Source: Planctomycetota bacterium
Lineage (GTDB): Bacteria; Planctomycetota; B129-G9
Direction: 5' to 3'
NCBI GenBank assembly: GCA_003644325.1
Contig: QNCA01000049.1
Coordinates: forward strand, 1 to 7,984
Length of the DNA: 7,984 nt
In this document: piece after piece, positions 1-6,620 of the stretch
How the letters are laid out: each line of letters starts with the position of its first letter
Numbering within the stretch: the stretch's first letter is position 1
The notes under the pieces: model-generated
Database searches by the model: none
Told to the model about the DNA's origin: nothing
The model's input: the letters and a program-made list of their open reading frames with translations, nothing else
Made by a program: the position numbers and the translations under genes

Positions 1-3
1 AAT

Positions 4-16
4 GGTGACAGTCACC
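4..16. repeat. 13-base perfect palindrome GGTGACAGTCACC
   Basis: GGTGAC and GTCACC arms flank a single central A. The 11-base core GTGACAGTCAC occurs twice more in this window, at 6683-6693 and 6739-6749, where it forms the outer part of a long hairpin. This copy sits at the window edge, so a partner arm may lie upstream. Its role is unknown. A dispersed REP-like repeat or a regulator-binding site are both possible. Confidence 0.6.
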
Positions 17-83
17 GGTGCGGCCTTTCCAAGATTCTTACATGCTCCCAGGCAGTCGTCCGGAGATACCGGCTTGCTTATGC

Positions 84-111
84 TTGATACGGCCGCGTGT
101 TGGGATATAAT
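84..111 (+). promoter_or_regulatory. Candidate sigma70-type promoter upstream of flgM
   Basis: TTGATA at 84-89 (one mismatch to TTGACA) and TATAAT at 106-111 (perfect) are separated by 16 bases. Transcription would start near 118, leaving a leader of roughly 147 bases before the flgM start at 265. The match is much better than expected by chance, but the activity is inferred. Confidence 0.6.
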
Positions 112-151
112 AATGGGTGTCGAGATTGGGCGGAATCGGCGTAAAAGGATT

Positions 152-178
152 CAAGTAACAGCCCCCTCCGGCCGATAT
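152..178 (+). promoter_or_regulatory. Possible sigma28 (FliA) promoter for flgM
   Basis: GCCGATAT at 171-178 matches seven of eight bases of the enterobacterial sigma28 -10 consensus GCCGATAA. Exactly 11 bases upstream is CAAGTAAC (152-159), which matches the -35 consensus TAAAGTTT poorly. Flagellar regulons often express flgM from a sigma28-dependent promoter, so the location fits. The weak -35 keeps this a candidate. Confidence 0.35.
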
Positions 179-206
179 AAAGAATGAACAAATCGTTGAT
201 GACGGT

Positions 207-226
207 TCGACATGTATATGTGTCGA
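207..226. repeat. Inverted repeat in the flgM leader
   Basis: TCGACA (207-212) and TGTCGA (221-226) are perfect 6-base arms around an AT-rich 8-base spacer. The repeat lies between the candidate promoters and the flgM ribosome-binding site. It could be an mRNA hairpin or an operator for a dimeric regulator. There is no further support for either. Confidence 0.35.
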
Positions 227-264
227 GGGGGGATTGTTGTTGTATATCTTTCGGAGCCGAGTTA

Positions 265-540
265 ATGGAAATCCGAGGACCAGGCGACGTTTCCAAAACC
301 ACGAGGATCGAGTCGGTTAAGAGAAGCACGGGCTCAGTCGGGCCCGAGGCCGCTCACGCCGGCCGTGAGGACACCGTGGAATTCAGCCAGATTTCAAGAC
401 TACTCAGCAAACTGTCATCAACGCCGGAAGTTCGACACGACCGTGTTGAGGAAATCCGCGCGGAGATTGAGCGCGGCGAGTACATGACCGACGAAAAACT
501 CAACGCCGCGATGAACCGCTTGCTGGATTTGCTTTCTTGA
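265..540 (+). CDS. flgM: FlgM-like anti-sigma-28 factor
   Basis: This is a negative regulator of flagellin synthesis. FlgM proteins bind sigma28 (FliA) in the cytoplasm and are exported through the completed hook-basal body, which releases the sigma factor for late flagellar genes. The predicted product is 91 residues, normal for the family. The N-terminal half is polar and low in hydrophobics, as expected for the disordered exported part. The C-terminal half carries the family pattern DTVEFSQISRL, then PEVRHDRVEEIR, then IERGEYMTDEKLNAAMNRLL, which are the sigma-binding helices. I chose ATG 265 because GGAG at 253-256 sits 8 bases upstream and the protein then begins MEIRG, like other FlgMs. 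The in-frame ATG at 184 would add 27 residues, including a Cys run, unlike the family. No other flagellar gene is visible, so it is an orphan here. A strong terminator follows at 657-681. Confidence 0.85.
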   Translation: MEIRGPGDVSKTTRIESVKRSTGSVGPEAAHAGREDTVEFSQISRLLSKLSSTPEVRHDRVEEIRAEIERGEYMTDEKLNAAMNRLLDLLS

Positions 541-544
541 ACCT

Positions 545-681
545 TTGACTGGACCGACATATTCCGTCACCGTTTGGAGCGCGAGGTAACCGGCGGGGGC
601 TCGTGAGAACCCGCTCGTTGTTTCCGTGGCGACGTGCGGCTGGTCGGAGACCACCCAGCCCCGATTCATCGGGGCTTTTTT
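545..681 (+). ncRNA. Candidate structured RNA or structured 3' UTR
   Basis: No convincing protein gene lies between flgM and 772. The stretch is GC-rich and shows several pairing options: GCGGG with CCCGC around 593-614, a small hairpin TGGTC-GGA-GACCA at 641-653, and GACC near 552-555 that can pair with GGTC near 642-645. It ends in the intrinsic terminator at 657-681. A weak promoter-like pair (TTGAAC 537-542, CATATT 558-563) overlaps the flgM stop. It could be an independent small RNA (a 6S-type irregular hairpin is one option), an attenuator or a folded 3' UTR. I do not recognise a specific Rfam family. Confidence 0.25.
657..681 (+). terminator. Intrinsic terminator after flgM
   Basis: AGCCCCGA (657-664), loop TTCA, and TCGGGGCT (669-676) form a perfect 8-base-pair GC-rich stem that runs directly into six T residues (676-681). 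This is a textbook rho-independent terminator. It separates the flgM transcript from the gene run that starts at 772. Confidence 0.9.
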
Positions 682-771
682 CGTTGCGCCGTCATGCCGT
701 TTCGAGTAACCTGATACGGCCCTCAGTTCACTTCCGCAAGACCGCCTATCCTGAACCAGGGGAGGAGAAGC

Positions 772-1101
772 ATGATTAACTTCGAACAATTCAAGCAACT
801 GGAGATCAAGACCGGTAAGGTATTGTCGGTGGAAGACCACCCGAACGCGGACAAGTTGTACGTGATGAAGGTTGACATGGGCGGCGAGGAGCGTCAACTG
901 GTTGCGGGCATAAGGCCCTGGTACCCTGATGGGCAATCCCTCGTGGGAAGAAACATAATAGTGGTGACCAATCTGGAACCTGCGAAGATTCGCGGCGTCG
1001 AGAGCAACGGTATGCTCCTGGCGGCGAGCAAACCCGACCGCAGCGACGTGGTGCTGCTGACGCTCGACCGCGACCTCCCGCCCGGCTGCGCGATATCATA
1101 G
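772..1101 (+). CDS. Stand-alone tRNA-binding OB-fold protein (MetG C-terminal/Trbp111/CsaA type)
   Basis: The 109-residue product is a single EMAP-II-like tRNA-binding domain. It matches the region appended to the C terminus of many methionyl-tRNA synthetases (MetG beta subunit) and the free-standing Trbp111 and CsaA proteins. Visible family marks are an N-terminal FEQFKQLEIKTGKV strand, HPNADKLYVMKVD, RQLVAGI, LVGRNIIVVTNLEPAKIRGVESNGM and LLAAS. Such domains dimerise and bind the tRNA elbow non-specifically, helping a synthetase or acting as a tRNA chaperone. There is no catalytic part, and the length equals one complete domain, so it is not a truncated metG visible here. The start is well supported by GGAGGAG at 761-767. 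The GNAT gene begins 12 bases after its stop, suggesting co-transcription. Whether it partners a MetG encoded elsewhere or acts like CsaA cannot be decided from sequence alone. Confidence 0.85.
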   Translation: MINFEQFKQLEIKTGKVLSVEDHPNADKLYVMKVDMGGEERQLVAGIRPWYPDGQSLVGRNIIVVTNLEPAKIRGVESNGMLLAASKPDRSDVVLLTLDRDLPPGCAIS

Positions 1102-1113
1102 GAGAGAGCGCCG

Positions 1114-1608
1114 GTGGTCCATATTCGGGAAGCGGCAAAGCGAGACCTGGATGCAATCGTGCTTCTGTGGAAGCAACTGATGCAGTTCCACACAGACCTG
1201 GACCCGGTGTTCCGGTTGAACCCGGCCGCCGAGAAGATATTCCGCAAGTTCATTACGAAATGCGTCAGGAGCCGTTCCGTGCTCACGCTCGTTGCCGAGG
1301 AGGATGAGAAAATCGTCGCGTTCTGCAATACGACCGTCGAGATGAATCCGCCGGTATTTCATCCCGGCAGGTTCGGCATGATATCAGACCTGGTGGTTGA
1401 TGCGGGGTATCGGCGCCGGGGTATCGGCACGCGACTGGTCGAGACGGTCAAGTTGTGGCTGCTCAAGCAGGGCATCAGGTCCGTCAGGCTGCGTGCCGCC
1501 ACGGTCAATCCCGTGGCGGTGAGTTTCTGGCGCAGCCGCGGCTTCAAGGATATAATCGTTACCCTTTCGCAAGAGATAACCACCTCCGGTGCGCCGGAGG
1601 GCGAATAA
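1114..1608 (+). CDS. GNAT-family N-acetyltransferase
   Basis: The product is 164 residues, one complete GNAT domain that transfers an acetyl group from acetyl-CoA to an amine. The substrate is unknown. The opening VHIREAAKRDLDAIVLLWKQL is the usual strand 1/helix 1. The acetyl-CoA pyrophosphate loop is RRRGIG at residues 100-105, preceded by the strand-4 segment ISDLVVDAGY. The closing signature is ATVNPVAVSFWRSRGF, with Asn132 and the FWRSRGF turn typical of the family. The start is a GTG with GGAGAGAG (1101-1108) just upstream. An ATG does not occur at a sensible place. It lies 12 bases after the tRNA-binding gene and 5 bases before the PHP gene, so translational coupling is likely. The last ten or so residues are a low-complexity tail. 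Protein, metabolite or antibiotic substrates are all possible, and nothing nearby decides. Confidence 0.85.
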   Translation: MVHIREAAKRDLDAIVLLWKQLMQFHTDLDPVFRLNPAAEKIFRKFITKCVRSRSVLTLVAEEDEKIVAFCNTTVEMNPPVFHPGRFGMISDLVVDAGYRRRGIGTRLVETVKLWLLKQGIRSVRLRAATVNPVAVSFWRSRGFKDIIVTLSQEITTSGAPEGE

Positions 1609-1613
1609 ATCAC

Positions 1614-2435
1614 ATGAAGCGGTTCTTTCCGGATTGTCATACTCACACGCGCCACTCGAAGGACTCGCAGGCGACCATGCGGCAGTACTGCGAGCGCGCG
1701 CTTGAGATGGGCATCGACTACCTGGCCTTCACGGACCACATAGACCTCGACCCGGCCGATTTTTCCTTCGGTTATTATAACTTCGAGAACGCCCGGCGTG
1801 AGTTCGAGGAAACGCGCGATGAATTCGGCGGCCGCCTTGAAATCGCCTTTGGTGTGGAGGTCTCGTGCCAGTCGAGCCTCGCGGAAGAAGCGCGCAGGGA
1901 AATCGAGGGGCGGCCTTACGACATCGTGATAGGCAGCGTTCATATACTGGACGGCCTGGGCGGCGACATTTCCTCGCGCGAGAACACGCCCCGTATGTTC
2001 AAGGAATACGGCGCCGAGGCTATCTATCGCAAGTATCTCGATGAGGTCGAGGCCTCGATAGAGCAGGGCCTCTACGACGTTATCGGCCACATAGGCATTC
2101 TGAAACGCCACGGCACGCCGTATCTCGGGAACTTGGACCTTGCGAAATTTGACGACCGGATAGAGCGAATCGCCGAGAAACTGGCGAAGGCCGACGTTGC
2201 CCTGGAGGTAAACTCATCCGGTCTCCGGCAACCACCGGCCCAGCCCTATCCCGATATCGAGTTCGTGAAACGCTTCATCCATTACGGCGGCGCGAAGATT
2301 ACGGTATGCTCCGATGCCCATGTGCCGGAGAACCTCGGCCGCGGCGTGCCCGAAGCGCTCGAGATGCTCAAGGATATAGGCGTAAACGAAGTCACGGTCT
2401 TCAAAAACCGCACGCCGAGACAGGAGGCGATATAG
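1614..2435 (+). CDS. PHP-domain phosphoesterase, histidinol-phosphatase type
   Basis: The 273-residue product is a member of the PHP (polymerase and histidinol phosphatase) superfamily, a metal-dependent phosphoesterase with a TIM-like barrel. All expected metal ligands are visible in order: H9-T-H11 in DCHTH, D17, D41-H42 in FTDH, E82 in GVEVS, H110 in GSVH, H159 in IGH, and D234/H236 in CSDAH. The overall layout and length match HisJ/HisK-type histidinol-phosphate phosphatases, which act in histidine synthesis, but no other his gene is present. A different phosphomonoester substrate is therefore possible. I chose ATG 1614 because GGAGGG lies at 1596-1601 and the HxH motif then falls at residue 9, as usual in the family. 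Reading further upstream would overlap the GNAT gene out of frame. It starts 5 bases after the GNAT stop, and argS follows after 40 bases. Confidence 0.85.
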   Translation: MKRFFPDCHTHTRHSKDSQATMRQYCERALEMGIDYLAFTDHIDLDPADFSFGYYNFENARREFEETRDEFGGRLEIAFGVEVSCQSSLAEEARREIEGRPYDIVIGSVHILDGLGGDISSRENTPRMFKEYGAEAIYRKYLDEVEASIEQGLYDVIGHIGILKRHGTPYLGNLDLAKFDDRIERIAEKLAKADVALEVNSSGLRQPPAQPYPDIEFVKRFIHYGGAKITVCSDAHVPENLGRGVPEALEMLKDIGVNEVTVFKNRTPRQEAI

Positions 2436-2475
2436 ATGGGTTCTTGAATCTTGATTTGGACCCCGGACTTTTCAC

Positions 2476-4215
2476 ATGAATCCTTTCATCAAAGAAATAT
2501 GCGGCCTGCTCGAAGAGCCGACCGGCCTGAAGGCCGGTGACATCGCGGCGGCCCTGACCACGCCGCCCGACAGCGCGATGGGCGATTTCGCCTTTCCGTG
2601 CTTTCCCCTGGCGAAGGTCCGCAAGGCCCCTCCGGCGAAGATAGCCGCGGAGATTGCCGCGGCCTTGAAACCCACGCCGCTGCTGACGCGCATCGAGGCG
2701 CGGGGGCCGTACCTGAACTTCTTCGTCGAGCGTACCGCGTGGCTGCGCGAGGTCCTCGGCACGATATTTCAGGAAGGCGACAAGTACGGCGCCTCGCAAG
2801 AAGGCAAAGGCAAAACCATCGTCTTCGATTACTCCGCGCCGAACGTGGCGAAAGAGTTCCGCATCTTCCACCTGCGCACCACCGTCCTCGGCAACGCCCT
2901 CTACAACCTCTACCGCATGCTGGGCTATCGTTGCGTCGGCATCAACCACCTGGGCGACTGGGGCACGCAGTTCGGCGTGGTGCTGGCCGCGTTCGAAGAG
3001 AAGGGCGACGAGAAAAAACTCGCGAAGGACCCGATACGCTACCTCACGGGCCTGTACGTTGAATACAACCGGCGCATGGGGGACGACGGCGCGTTGAAGG
3101 GCCGCGCGCGCGAGTGGCTGAAGAAACTGGAAGACGGCGACGCCGAAGCGCGCAGGCTCTGGCGACTGTTCGTCGATTTGAGCGTCGAGGATTTCAAGCG
3201 CGTCTATAAGCGCCTCGGGGTCAGGTTCGATTACTACCGCGGCGAGAGTTTCTATTTTGAAAAGACCGACGAGGTAATCAGGGAGGCCGAGGAAAAAGGC
3301 ATCGCAGAGGTGAGCGAAGGCGCGCTTGTCATAAAGATGCGAAACGACGACCTGCCGCCGATAATCATACGCAAGAGCGACGGCGCCACCACGTATGTAA
3401 CCCGCGACATGGCCGCCGCGAAACACAGGTACGAAGAGTTCGAGTTCGACAGGATGCTGTATGTCGTCGGCTCCGAGCAGAAACTCCATTTCGAGCAACT
3501 CTTCGAGGCTCTCGAAAGGATGGGGTATGAATGGGCGAAGCGATGCCTGCACATACCGTACGGCATATACCTCGAACTGCAAGAGGTGGACGGCGAGACA
3601 CGCCGGGTAAAGGCCGGCACGCGCGGCGGCTTCAAAGTCCTGCTGGAGGAGGTCCTCGACGAGGCCGCCGACAGGGCTGAAAGAATAATCGACGAAAATT
3701 ACGAAGAGGGCTTCTTCGAGGACAAGCGCCGGGTCGCGGAAGCCGTCGGAATAGGCGCGATAATCTTCAACGACCTCAAGAACACCCGCATCAAGGACGT
3801 GGTGTTCGACTGGGACTCGATGCTCTCCTTCAGGGGCGAGACCGGCCCCTACTTGCAGTACGCTCACGCCCGGATATGCGGCATACTGCGCAAGTGGGGC
3901 GGGGATGTAAGGGGCGAGGTTGATTTCGCGCTGCTGGATGACCCGGAGGAATTTGAAATGTCCAAACTCCTGGCGCGCTATCCCGACGTCATAAGGCGTG
4001 CCGCGGAGACCTACGAGCCGTCGGCGCTGGCAGGGTATCTGCTGGAAATCGCCACGGCTTTCAACAAGTATTACACCGATTTGACGCGCCACAGGGTCGC
4101 CGACGAGAACGCCCCGGACTTGAGCGCCGCGAGAATCCTCATGGCCGACTGCATCCGCAGGGTCCTTGCGAGCGGCCTGACCGCCATCGGAGTCCGACCG
4201 CTCGAGCGAATGTAG
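2476..4215 (+). CDS. argS: Arginyl-tRNA synthetase
   Basis: The 579-residue class I synthetase attaches arginine to tRNA-Arg using ATP and, in this family, needs the tRNA for arginine activation. Domains in order are an N-terminal Arg-specific domain (about 1-110), the Rossmann catalytic core (from SAPNVAK at 120-126 and NHLGDWGTQFG at 157-167), and the C-terminal helical anticodon-binding DALR domain including LQYAHARICGILRKWG. Length is normal. The HIGH box is odd: it reads R129-I-F-H132 before LRTT, so the first His and the Gly are replaced. Some bacterial ArgS lack the first His (for example SMGH in Bacillus), but I know of none with Phe at the Gly. The KMSKS region is degenerate (VKAGTRGG, 378-385), which is common in ArgS. 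No strong Shine-Dalgarno is seen; a GGA lies 7 bases before ATG 2476. The frame is intact, and the remaining core looks well conserved. Confidence 0.93.
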   Translation: MNPFIKEICGLLEEPTGLKAGDIAAALTTPPDSAMGDFAFPCFPLAKVRKAPPAKIAAEIAAALKPTPLLTRIEARGPYLNFFVERTAWLREVLGTIFQEGDKYGASQEGKGKTIVFDYSAPNVAKEFRIFHLRTTVLGNALYNLYRMLGYRCVGINHLGDWGTQFGVVLAAFEEKGDEKKLAKDPIRYLTGLYVEYNRRMGDDGALKGRAREWLKKLEDGDAEARRLWRLFVDLSVEDFKRVYKRLGVRFDYYRGESFYFEKTDEVIREAEEKGIAEVSEGALVIKMRNDDLPPIIIRKSDGATTYVTRDMAAAKHRYEEFEFDRMLYVVGSEQKLHFEQLFEALERMGYEWAKRCLHIPYGIYLELQEVDGETRRVKAGTRGGFKVLLEEVLDEAADRAERIIDENYEEGFFEDKRRVAEAVGIGAIIFNDLKNTRIKDVVFDWDSMLSFRGETGPYLQYAHARICGILRKWGGDVRGEVDFALLDDPEEFEMSKLLARYPDVIRRAAETYEPSALAGYLLEIATAFNKYYTDLTRHRVADENAPDLSAARILMADCIRRVLASGLTAIGVRPLERM

Positions 4216-4241
4216 ATTTCCGATAATGCACGGCCCGCGAA

Positions 4242-4264
4242 AATCTGTGTAATCTGCGGATTTT
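4242..4264. repeat. AATCTG-type short repeat between argS and mutS2
   Basis: AATCTGTGT (4242-4250) is followed directly by AATCTGCGG (4251-4259) and then ATTTT, a near-perfect 9-base tandem that partly supplies the mutS2 upstream region. It resembles short dispersed intergenic repeats rather than a ribosome-binding site. Its function is unknown. Confidence 0.35.
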
Positions 4265-4269
4265 ACTCC

Positions 4270-6348
4270 ATGAACGCGCATGCTCTAAGAGTACTGGAGT
4301 TCGACAAGGTCAAGCAGTTGCTCGCCGGGTTTGCCTCGTCCACCCTCGGCAGGAGCGTGGCGGAGAAGATGAGCCCGCTGAAGGATAAGGATGATATCGC
4401 GGCAACCATCGAGCAGACGACGGAGATGCGCGACGTCATCAGGCGGCACGGGCGGTTCCCCATGGGCGGCCTGCGCGACATACGCCCGCTCCTCAAGAAG
4501 ATGCACGAACTCGGCCATCCCGTCGAGCCTGTCGACTTCCGCGACATTCACGACACGCTGCGCGCGGGCGAGGCGCTGAGGGCTTATATGCGGGAACTCG
4601 GCGACGACTTTCCGCGGCTGGTTTCGCTCTCGCGGAACCTGTCCGAGTTTCCGGATATTTGTAACACGATTGATTTCTGCATCGACCGCCGGGGCAAGGT
4701 GCGTGACAGCGCCAGCAGCAAACTGACCGAAATCCGCCGCGACATCAGCCGCCTGCAGACCGCCATCCGCCAAAAGGTCGAAGCGATAGTATCCTCCCGC
4801 AATCTCCGCGGTTTCCTCCAGCAGGAACTCTTCACGATTCGGGACGGCCGGTGCGTGCTGCTGGTGAAGGCCGAACAGAAGTACCGTGTAAAGGGCATCA
4901 TCCACGACATGAGCCAGACCGGCGCCACCGCGTATGTCGAGCCGGAGGCGCTGGTGGACATGGGCAACGAGTTGAGCGACTGCCTCTACGAAGAGCGGCG
5001 GGAGGTCACGCGCATCCTGTGGGACATCACCTTTAAGATACTGGAGCGCGAGGCGGAGGTCCGGCGCAACCTGGACGTGCTCGCCTGGATAGATTTCACC
5101 TATGCGAAGGCGCGGTTCGGCAACGCCTACGACATGGAGCCGCCGCAGATAAACGAGGAGGGGTACCTGAGGCTTCGCGAGGCGCGCCACCCTCTGCTCC
5201 TGGAGATGAACCTCAAGAAGGCGGCGGACATCGAAGAGGCGAAGAAGGAAGTCGTGCCGCTGACGGCGCATATAGGCGACGACTTCGACGTGCTGGTAAT
5301 TACGGGCCCCAACACCGGCGGCAAGACGGTGGCGCTGAAGACATTCGGCCTGCTGAGCGCGATGGCGCTGTGCGGGCTGCACATCCCCGCCGGGCGCGGG
5401 AGCGAAGTGCCGATATTTCACGACGTTTACGCCGACATCGGCGACGAGCAGAGCCTGGAGCAAAGCCTGAGCACCTTCTCGTCGCACATGTCGAACATAG
5501 TCAGAATCCTGGAGGTCGCCGACGCTCGCTCGCTGGTGCTCATCGACGAGATGGGCTCCGGCACGGACCCCGCCGAGGGCGCGGCGCTGGGCACGGCGAT
5601 ACTCGACCACCTTTACAACCGCGGGGCGCGCACGGTGGTCACCACGCACCTGGGCGTGCTGAAGAGTTACGCGTACTCGCGTCCCCGCGCCGAGAACGCC
5701 TCGATGGAGTTCGATACCAAAACGCTTCAGCCCACCTACAAGATAACAATCGGCCTGCCCGGTTCGAGCAACGCCATCACGATAGCGAAACGCCTGGGCA
5801 TGCTGCCGGATGTGATCGGTGAGGCGGAAGAGTTGATGAGCGGCGAGGACACCTCGGCCACCAGACTGATAGACGAGATGCAGACCTCCCGCATTGAGAT
5901 GGAACGCATGCGGGAAGACATCGAGCGTATCCGGGAGGAGACCGAGCGACTCAAGCGGGAGTACCAGGAGAAGGTGGACGAGGTAATTGCGCGGCGGGAG
6001 TTGCTCGCGAAAGAGGCCGAGGCCGAGATAGACGCCGCGTTCAACCGCCTGAAGGACAGGATGGCGGAGTTGCTTGCGCCGCTGAAGAACGCGGCGCGGC
6101 CCGTCGCGCAGCAGGCCCATGAAATAGAGCGCATCATAACGGACACCTTGCACTCAACGCCCCTTGCAATCAAGCGCCGGGAGTATGCGCTGCACCTCAA
6201 GAAGGGCGAGTTCATCTACGTGCCGAAGTTGCGCAGCCGCTGCATGGTCAAGAAGGTTGACAAGAAGCGCGAGCGCGTCATCTTAATGATGGGCACGGTC
6301 GAGACCGAGGTCTCCTTCAACGACCTCACATGGGTCGGGCTGGGTTAG
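4270..6348 (+). CDS. mutS2: MutS2 family ATPase lacking the C-terminal Smr domain
   Basis: The 692-residue product is a MutS homologue of the MutS2 branch. MutS2 proteins act on branched DNA (suppressing recombination) or on collided ribosomes. They do not act in mismatch repair and lack MutS domains I and IV. Visible parts are an N-terminal helical core, Walker A GPNTGGKT (346-353), the ADIGDEQSLEQSLSTFSSHM signature loop (388-407), Walker B LVLIDE (422-427) followed by MGSGTDP, the switch His in TTHLG (458-462), and a long charged coiled coil at about 528-600. A short beta-rich segment (IYVPKLRSRCMVKKVD) follows, and the protein ends at SFNDLTWVGLG. Typical MutS2 proteins run to about 780 residues and finish with a Smr nuclease domain, which is absent here. 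An IS fragment begins within 60 bases of the stop, so truncation by insertion is plausible. The start at 4270 is supported by family-like HALRVLEFDKVKQLL; GGA at 4258-4260 is a weak RBS. Confidence 0.92.
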   Translation: MNAHALRVLEFDKVKQLLAGFASSTLGRSVAEKMSPLKDKDDIAATIEQTTEMRDVIRRHGRFPMGGLRDIRPLLKKMHELGHPVEPVDFRDIHDTLRAGEALRAYMRELGDDFPRLVSLSRNLSEFPDICNTIDFCIDRRGKVRDSASSKLTEIRRDISRLQTAIRQKVEAIVSSRNLRGFLQQELFTIRDGRCVLLVKAEQKYRVKGIIHDMSQTGATAYVEPEALVDMGNELSDCLYEERREVTRILWDITFKILEREAEVRRNLDVLAWIDFTYAKARFGNAYDMEPPQINEEGYLRLREARHPLLLEMNLKKAADIEEAKKEVVPLTAHIGDDFDVLVITGPNTGGKTVALKTFGLLSAMALCGLHIPAGRGSEVPIFHDVYADIGDEQSLEQSLSTFSSHMSNIVRILEVADARSLVLIDEMGSGTDPAEGAALGTAILDHLYNRGARTVVTTHLGVLKSYAYSRPRAENASMEFDTKTLQPTYKITIGLPGSSNAITIAKRLGMLPDVIGEAEELMSGEDTSATRLIDEMQTSRIEMERMREDIERIREETERLKREYQEKVDEVIARRELLAKEAEAEIDAAFNRLKDRMAELLAPLKNAARPVAQQAHEIERIITDTLHSTPLAIKRREYALHLKKGEFIYVPKLRSRCMVKKVDKKRERVILMMGTVETEVSFNDLTWVGLG

Positions 6349-6363
6349 GAGTCCGTCGGACTC
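6349..6363. other. Perfect hairpin directly after the mutS2 stop
   Basis: GAGTCC (6349-6354), spacer GTC, GGACTC (6358-6363). It starts on the base after the TAG stop and has no T-run, so it is not a standard intrinsic terminator. It may be a weak 3' stabilising hairpin, or part of the left end of the IS fragment that follows. Confidence 0.4.
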
Positions 6364-6407
6364 AGGCACGAGCGTGTCAGAGCATGATCGGGTATAATGG
6401 GGTCGCT

Positions 6408-6620
6408 GTGACAACGAAATACGTTACCGTGGATCGCAACACGCCGATGCTCCTTCCGCCGGATATTCGCGACCGGGCGCCCTCCGATGACATGGCGCAC
6501 TTTGTTATCGAAGCCGTGGAGCAGATTCCGATCAGCCACTTCAACGTAAACCGGCGCGGAACCGGTTCGGCGCAGTACCCGCCCCGGACGCTGCCGGCGT
6601 TGCTGATTTACTCAAGTTGA
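6408..6620 (+). pseudogene. 5' fragment of an IS1182-type transposase (DUF772 N-terminal region)
   Basis: The reading frame from GTG 6408 gives TKYVTVDRNTPMLLPPDI, then DDMAHFVIEAVEQI, then FNVNRRGTGSAQYPP and PALLIY. This is the N-terminal signature of IS1182-group DDE transposases as I recall them. Full-length members are several hundred residues, but only about 68 remain here. The resemblance stops at the Tyr codon 6609-6611, exactly where a TA-flanked inverted-repeat element begins, and the frame then hits TGA (6618-6620) inside that element. Sequence to the right of the element does not resume the transposase, so the rest is deleted. TATAAT at 6393-6398 just upstream may be the old IS promoter, giving a nearly leaderless GTG start. 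An alternative start is ATG 6384. The expected product is non-functional. Confidence 0.75.

Noticed and set aside
184..264. N-terminal extension of flgM starting at ATG 184
   Set aside because: No ribosome-binding site precedes it, it begins inside or next to the candidate sigma28 promoter, and the extra residues (including CCC) are unlike FlgM.
545..656. T-box or other known riboswitch for the tRNA-binding gene
   Set aside because: No T-box TGGN-type bulge sequence or recognised riboswitch core was found. The terminator ends well before the downstream gene's ribosome-binding site.
418..936. Long minus-strand open frame across flgM and the intergenic region
   Set aside because: It overlaps flgM, the terminator and the start of the tRNA-binding gene, has no family signature and no ribosome-binding site. 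It is open because the DNA is GC-rich.
2401..4281. 626-codon minus-strand open frame antisense to argS
   Set aside because: It is the complement of a well-conserved argS with intact motifs. The composition of the antisense product is typical of a shadow frame.
4285..6153. 622-codon minus-strand open frame antisense to mutS2
   Set aside because: It mirrors mutS2 codon structure, and no recognisable protein features were seen.
6349..6363. Intrinsic terminator after mutS2
   Set aside because: The stem is perfect but no T-run follows. It may equally belong to the IS end.
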